Source of the DNA: Streptomyces buecherae
Lineage (GTDB): Bacteria > Actinomycetota > Actinomycetes > Streptomycetales > Streptomycetaceae
DNA length: 64,000 nucleotides
Reading direction: 5' to 3'
Assembly: GCF_014295035.1 (NCBI RefSeq)
Contig: NZ_CP060404.1
Span: forward strand, 7,294,501-7,358,500
This document shows positions 61,180 through 64,000 of the stretch, piece by piece. The position numbers and the translations under genes were made by a program. The first letter of the stretch is position 1. Each line of letters begins with the position of its first letter. The notes under the pieces were generated by a model. The model had not been told where the DNA came from. It did not search any database and was given only the letters and a program-made list of their open reading frames with translations.

Positions 61180-62550
61180 CTACGCCAACCGCCGGAAGAC
61201 CGGCTTCACCGGCCGCCCCGCCAGCCAGGGCGTGGGGTCGCCGGCGTCCAGCGCCTTCCGGTACACCGCGCACGCCTGGGCCACCACGTCCACGGTGCGG
61301 TCGACGTCGGCGTCGCTGAGCGCGCTGCTCACCACGAACGACGGGGCCAGCACCCCGCCCGTGATGAGCTGGCGCAGGAACAGGGTGCGGTACTCCTGCG
61401 AGGGCCGCAGGTCCGCGTCGAGGGTGGCGAAGACCAGGTTGCTGGCCCGGCCCCGGACGAGAAGGTGGTCGCCGACGCCCGCGCCGGCCGCCGCGTCCCG
61501 GACGCCGGCGGCCAACCGCTCGCCGATGGCGTGCAGGCGCGCGGTGACGCCCTCCTCGACGTAGGTGGTCAGCACGGCCATCGCGGCGGCCAGCGCGTGC
61601 GTCTCCGCGCCGTGCGTGGTGGACAGCAGGAACACCCGGTCGCCGGGGTGGCGCAGCCCGCCGCGCTCCATGAGGTCGCGGCGCCCGGCCAGCGCGGCGA
61701 CGGCGAACCCGTTGCCCAGCGCCTTGCCGAAGGTGGACAGGTCGGGCACGACGCCGTACAGGCCCTGGGCGCCCGCCTCGGACCAGCGGAAACCGGTGAT
61801 CATCTCGTCGAAGACCAGGACGCAGCCGTGCCGGTCGGCCAGCGCGCGCAGCCCGGCGAGGTAATCGGCAGTGGGGTCTCCCCCGCTCGAACGAAGTGGA
61901 GAGCTTGGGGAAGGCCCGGTCTGGCTGGCGGGTTCGAGGATCAGGCAGGCGATCTGCCCCTGGTGGCGGGCGAGCACCTGCTCGGTGGCCGCCAGGTCCG
62001 CGTACGGGAAGGTGACGGTGAGTTCGGTGGTCGCGGCCGGCACGCCGGCGGACATCGGTGTGGTGCCGATGAACCAGTCGTCGACCGAGAAGAACGGGTG
62101 CGCGTCGCAGACGGCCACCAGCGGGCGCCCGGTGACGGCGCGGGCCAGCCGCACGGCGGCGGTGGTGGCGTCGGAGCCGTTCTTCGCGAACTTCACCATC
62201 TCGGCGGTCGGTACCGTGGCCAGGAAGCGCTCGGCGGCCTCCACCTCCACGATGGACGGGCGGACGAAGTTGCTGCCTCGGTCCAGTTCCCGCCGCACCG
62301 CCTCCACCACGCGCGGGTGGGCGTGGCCGAGGCTGACCGACCGCAGCCCCGAGCCGTACTCGACGTAGCGGTTGCCGTCGACGTCCCACACGTGGGCACC
62401 GCGGCCGTGGCTGATGACCGGGGCCAGGTCCGCGGGGTACTGGTCGTCGCCCTTGGCGTAGGTGTGCGCGCCGCCGGGGACCAGGGCGTGCAGCCGCTCG
62501 TTGGCCGCGCGCGACCGGGGCAACGGGAACTCTTCGGCTGGAGCGACCAC
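61180..62550 (-). CDS. Class III aminotransferase of the glutamate-1-semialdehyde aminomutase type
   Basis: A 456-residue PLP enzyme. The PLP Lys276 sits in LSTFGKALGNGF, and FDEMITGFRW holds the PLP-contacting Asp248. GSA-type paralogs outside heme synthesis act on amino or keto sugars and antibiotics. Residues about 212-226 (PSPSSPLRSSGGDPT) are encoded by an in-frame copy of a dispersed Streptomyces repeat. It is the third gene of a minus-strand operon after a polysaccharide pyruvyl transferase and a dTDP-sugar epimerase (6-base gap). GTG start with GAGGAGGGTTGAGG. Confidence 0.9.
   Translation of the reverse strand: MVAPAEEFPLPRSRAANERLHALVPGGAHTYAKGDDQYPADLAPVISHGRGAHVWDVDGNRYVEYGSGLRSVSLGHAHPRVVEAVRRELDRGSNFVRPSIVEVEAAERFLATVPTAEMVKFAKNGSDATTAAVRLARAVTGRPLVAVCDAHPFFSVDDWFIGTTPMSAGVPAATTELTVTFPYADLAATEQVLARHQGQIACLILEPASQTGPSPSSPLRSSGGDPTADYLAGLRALADRHGCVLVFDEMITGFRWSEAGAQGLYGVVPDLSTFGKALGNGFAVAALAGRRDLMERGGLRHPGDRVFLLSTTHGAETHALAAAMAVLTTYVEEGVTARLHAIGERLAAGVRDAAAGAGVGDHLLVRGRASNLVFATLDADLRPSQEYRTLFLRQLITGGVLAPSFVVSSALSDADVDRTVDVVAQACAVYRKALDAGDPTPWLAGRPVKPVFRRLA
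61872..61913. repeat. Dispersed palindromic repeat inserted inside the aminotransferase gene
   Basis: GGGGTCTCCCCCGCTCGA ... AGCTTGGGGAAG matches the family of short palindromic repeats common between Streptomyces genes (typical form with AGCTTGGGGAAG and CCCCCTGCTCGA). Here it is in frame and translated. Confidence 0.7.
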
Positions 62551-62556
62551 AGCGCC

Positions 62557-63108
62557 TCAACCCTCCTCGTGGGTCAGGGCCTCGGCCAGGCTCGGCGCCC
62601 GCCGGTCCCGCGCGGACATCGACGTGGCCGGCAGCGGCCAGGGGATGGCGAGCCGAGGGTCGTCGTGGGCGATGGTCACGTCCTCGGCCGGGTCGTGCGG
62701 GCGGTCGATCCGGTACGAGACGTCGGCGACGTCGGTCAGCGCCTGGAAGCCGTGCGCGCAGCCCGCCGGCACGTACAGCGTGGTCTGGGCGGCGTCGGAC
62801 AGCTCGAAGAAGCCCTGGCCGAGATAGGTGGGCGAGTCCGGCCGCAGGTCCACGACGACGTCGAAGACCCTCCCGTACGAGCAGCGCACCAGCTTCGCCT
62901 CGCCGGCGCCCGAGCGCAGGTGCAGGCCGCGCAGCACGCCCCGGACCGAGCGCGACAGGCTGTCCTGGACGAACGCGTTCGGGTCCAGGCCCACCGAGCG
63001 GACCACGTCGGCGTCGAAGGTGCGGCAGAAGAAGCCGCGCTCGTCGGCGTGCGGCGTCGGTTCGAAGAGGTAGGCGCCGGTGATCTCCGGGACCTCGGTC
63101 GCTTTCAT
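62557..63108 (-). CDS. dTDP-4-dehydrorhamnose 3,5-epimerase family protein
   Basis: A 183-residue cupin epimerase of RmlC type: EITGAYLFEPTPHADERGFF start, His in VLRGLHLRSG (about residue 63), Tyr in CSYGRVFDVVVDLRPDSPT and the C-terminal VSYRIDRP block. It epimerises C3 and/or C5 of a dTDP-4-keto-6-deoxyhexose. Translation is coupled to the upstream gene by ATGA overlap. No rmlA, rmlB or rmlD is visible; the full sugar pathway is probably past the window edge or elsewhere. Confidence 0.93.
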   Translation of the reverse strand: MKATEVPEITGAYLFEPTPHADERGFFCRTFDADVVRSVGLDPNAFVQDSLSRSVRGVLRGLHLRSGAGEAKLVRCSYGRVFDVVVDLRPDSPTYLGQGFFELSDAAQTTLYVPAGCAHGFQALTDVADVSYRIDRPHDPAEDVTIAHDDPRLAIPWPLPATSMSARDRRAPSLAEALTHEEG

Positions 63109-64000
63109 GGGGTCTCCCGTGGGGCAGGGGCGTGGTCGGTCGCCGGGAACAGGGACTCGGTCAGGGCGGCGAACTGGCGCTCGACGCGCCGGGCGGCGGC
63201 CACGTTCCGCTCGGCGAGGGTCCGCCGTAGCTCGGCCGACCGCCGCTCAAGCGCCCGGAACTGTTCGAGCAGCCGGTCGGCGTCGACGTCGCGGGCGGGG
63301 TGGCGGTAGGTGCCGAGTCCCATCCGGGCCATGAGCGCGTCGCTCTTGCCCGAGTAGCTGAGCGCGAGCGTCGGTGTGCCGACCTTCAGCGCGCAGATCA
63401 GGTTGTGGTAGCGGGTCGCCACCACGGCGTCGGCGACCGCCATCTCCTTCATCAGGTCGGCCAGCGAGGCCGTCTCGGCCGCGGTGACCAGGGGTGAGTC
63501 CACCGCGTCGAGGATCGCGGCGACCACCGGCCGGTCGACCTCGTCGCCGGTGAGCAGCCGGACCGGCCTGCCGTCCGCGACCAGGGCGCGCACGAACGCG
63601 GTCGTCCCGTCGAGGTAGCGGCGGTGGATCTCCTCGGCCCTGGCGCGGTCGTCGTTGCCGCCGTGGAACGCCATGACGCCGACGCACACCGTGCCAGGCG
63701 GCCCCTGAGCCAGGCCCGCCGCCGGCGTCGGCAGGGCGAACACGAGGTCCTCGTAGACGCCGTCGCGCGCGGTGTCCACGCCCATCGCCCGCATCGCGTC
63801 GCGGGACATGGCGTCCCGGTACGACCGGTAGCCGGCGAGCCGCGCCGAGCAGCGCACCAGGGCCCGGGTCGGCCGGCTGCCGATCGGGCCGGCGCCGACG
63901 CTGACCAGCGCGACCCGGGTGCCGAGCAGCCGGCCGGCCGCGCAGAGCAGGAACAGCGAGTACGGGAAGCCCCACGGCCGCAGCGGCAGCGTGGTCTCCA
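63105..64000 (-). CDS. Polysaccharide pyruvyl transferase family protein (5' cut by window edge)
   Basis: The open frame runs to the edge, so the N-terminus is missing; the visible 297 or so residues include TRYHNLICALKVGTPTLALSYSGKSDALM, the core of the PS_pyruv_trans family (as in WcaK, CsaB and ExoV). Such enzymes add pyruvate ketals to surface polysaccharides or teichuronic-type polymers. The C-terminal ~50 residues are a basic helical tail. First visible gene of an operon with the epimerase and aminotransferase. Confidence 0.88.
   Translation of the reverse strand, partial: ETTLPLRPWGFPYSLFLLCAAGRLLGTRVALVSVGAGPIGSRPTRALVRCSARLAGYRSYRDAMSRDAMRAMGVDTARDGVYEDLVFALPTPAAGLAQGPPGTVCVGVMAFHGGNDDRARAEEIHRRYLDGTTAFVRALVADGRPVRLLTGDEVDRPVVAAILDAVDSPLVTAAETASLADLMKEMAVADAVVATRYHNLICALKVGTPTLALSYSGKSDALMARMGLGTYRHPARDVDADRLLEQFRALERRSAELRRTLAERNVAAARRVERQFAALTESLFPATDHAPAPRETP

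Noticed and set aside
50117..64000. An aminocoumarin biosynthetic cluster around the topoisomerase pair
   Set aside because: No aminocoumarin genes (NovH/NovI/NovL types, prenyltransferase, noviosyl transferase) are seen. The epimerase at the edge is not enough evidence.

Overview
The window is high-GC actinobacterial DNA and almost certainly Streptomyces or a close relative. Codon third positions are nearly all G or C, GTG and TTG starts are common, and the gene families are typical: an ECF sigma factor with Asp23 proteins, SpoIIE-type phosphatases, streptogrisin-like and subtilisin-like exoproteases, an RNHCP protein, and rare TTA codons. About 53 genes are supported, mostly as short independent transcription units separated by strong perfect hairpins.

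Left third (1-24 kb): the 3' part of an MMPL exporter; a DMT permease; a membrane acyltransferase; a PIG-L deacetylase lipoprotein; an L,D-transpeptidase lipoprotein; metE behind a cobalamin riboswitch; and a partner-switching group made of a SigB/SigF-type sigma factor, a divergent RsbW-like ATP-binding protein and a GAF-SpoIIE-HATPase phosphatase. These are followed by a SnoaL-like protein, an MmyB-type regulator, a pterin dehydratase, an Asp23 protein divergent from an ECF sigma / anti-sigma-like / Asp23-like operon, a His-rich methyltransferase, a streptogrisin-like protease and an MFS exporter.

Middle (24-47 kb): a LysR/SDR divergent pair, an aldo/keto reductase, an acyl-CoA synthetase, a ribbon-helix-helix protein with a striking operator array upstream of a DUF4097 gene, a DrrAB-type ABC exporter, a LysR/SBF-symporter pair, a sialidase, a TetR/FMN-reductase pair, fdhD, tRNA-Leu(GAG) followed by a lower-GC patch with a truncated kinase-like gene, RidA, a DUF4190 protein, a vanadium-haloperoxidase-like PAP2 protein and TerC fused to a small Cys-rich module.

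Right third (47-64 kb): an RNase J, an FHA protein, then two type IIA topoisomerase ATPase subunits in tandem (a GyrB and a ParE-like protein) with no A subunits, recF or dnaN nearby. An AlkZ-like winged-helix (HTH_42) protein follows. This layout resembles the gyrB(R)-parY(R) self-resistance pair of aminocoumarin producers and is the most interesting feature in the window; no aminocoumarin biosynthesis genes are visible. An RNHCP protein, a large subtilisin-like protease and a PAP2 phosphatase come next. The edge carries a minus-strand operon (polysaccharide pyruvyl transferase, dTDP-sugar 3,5-epimerase, GSA-type aminotransferase) that looks like the end of a surface-glycan or sugar-pathway cluster running out of the window.
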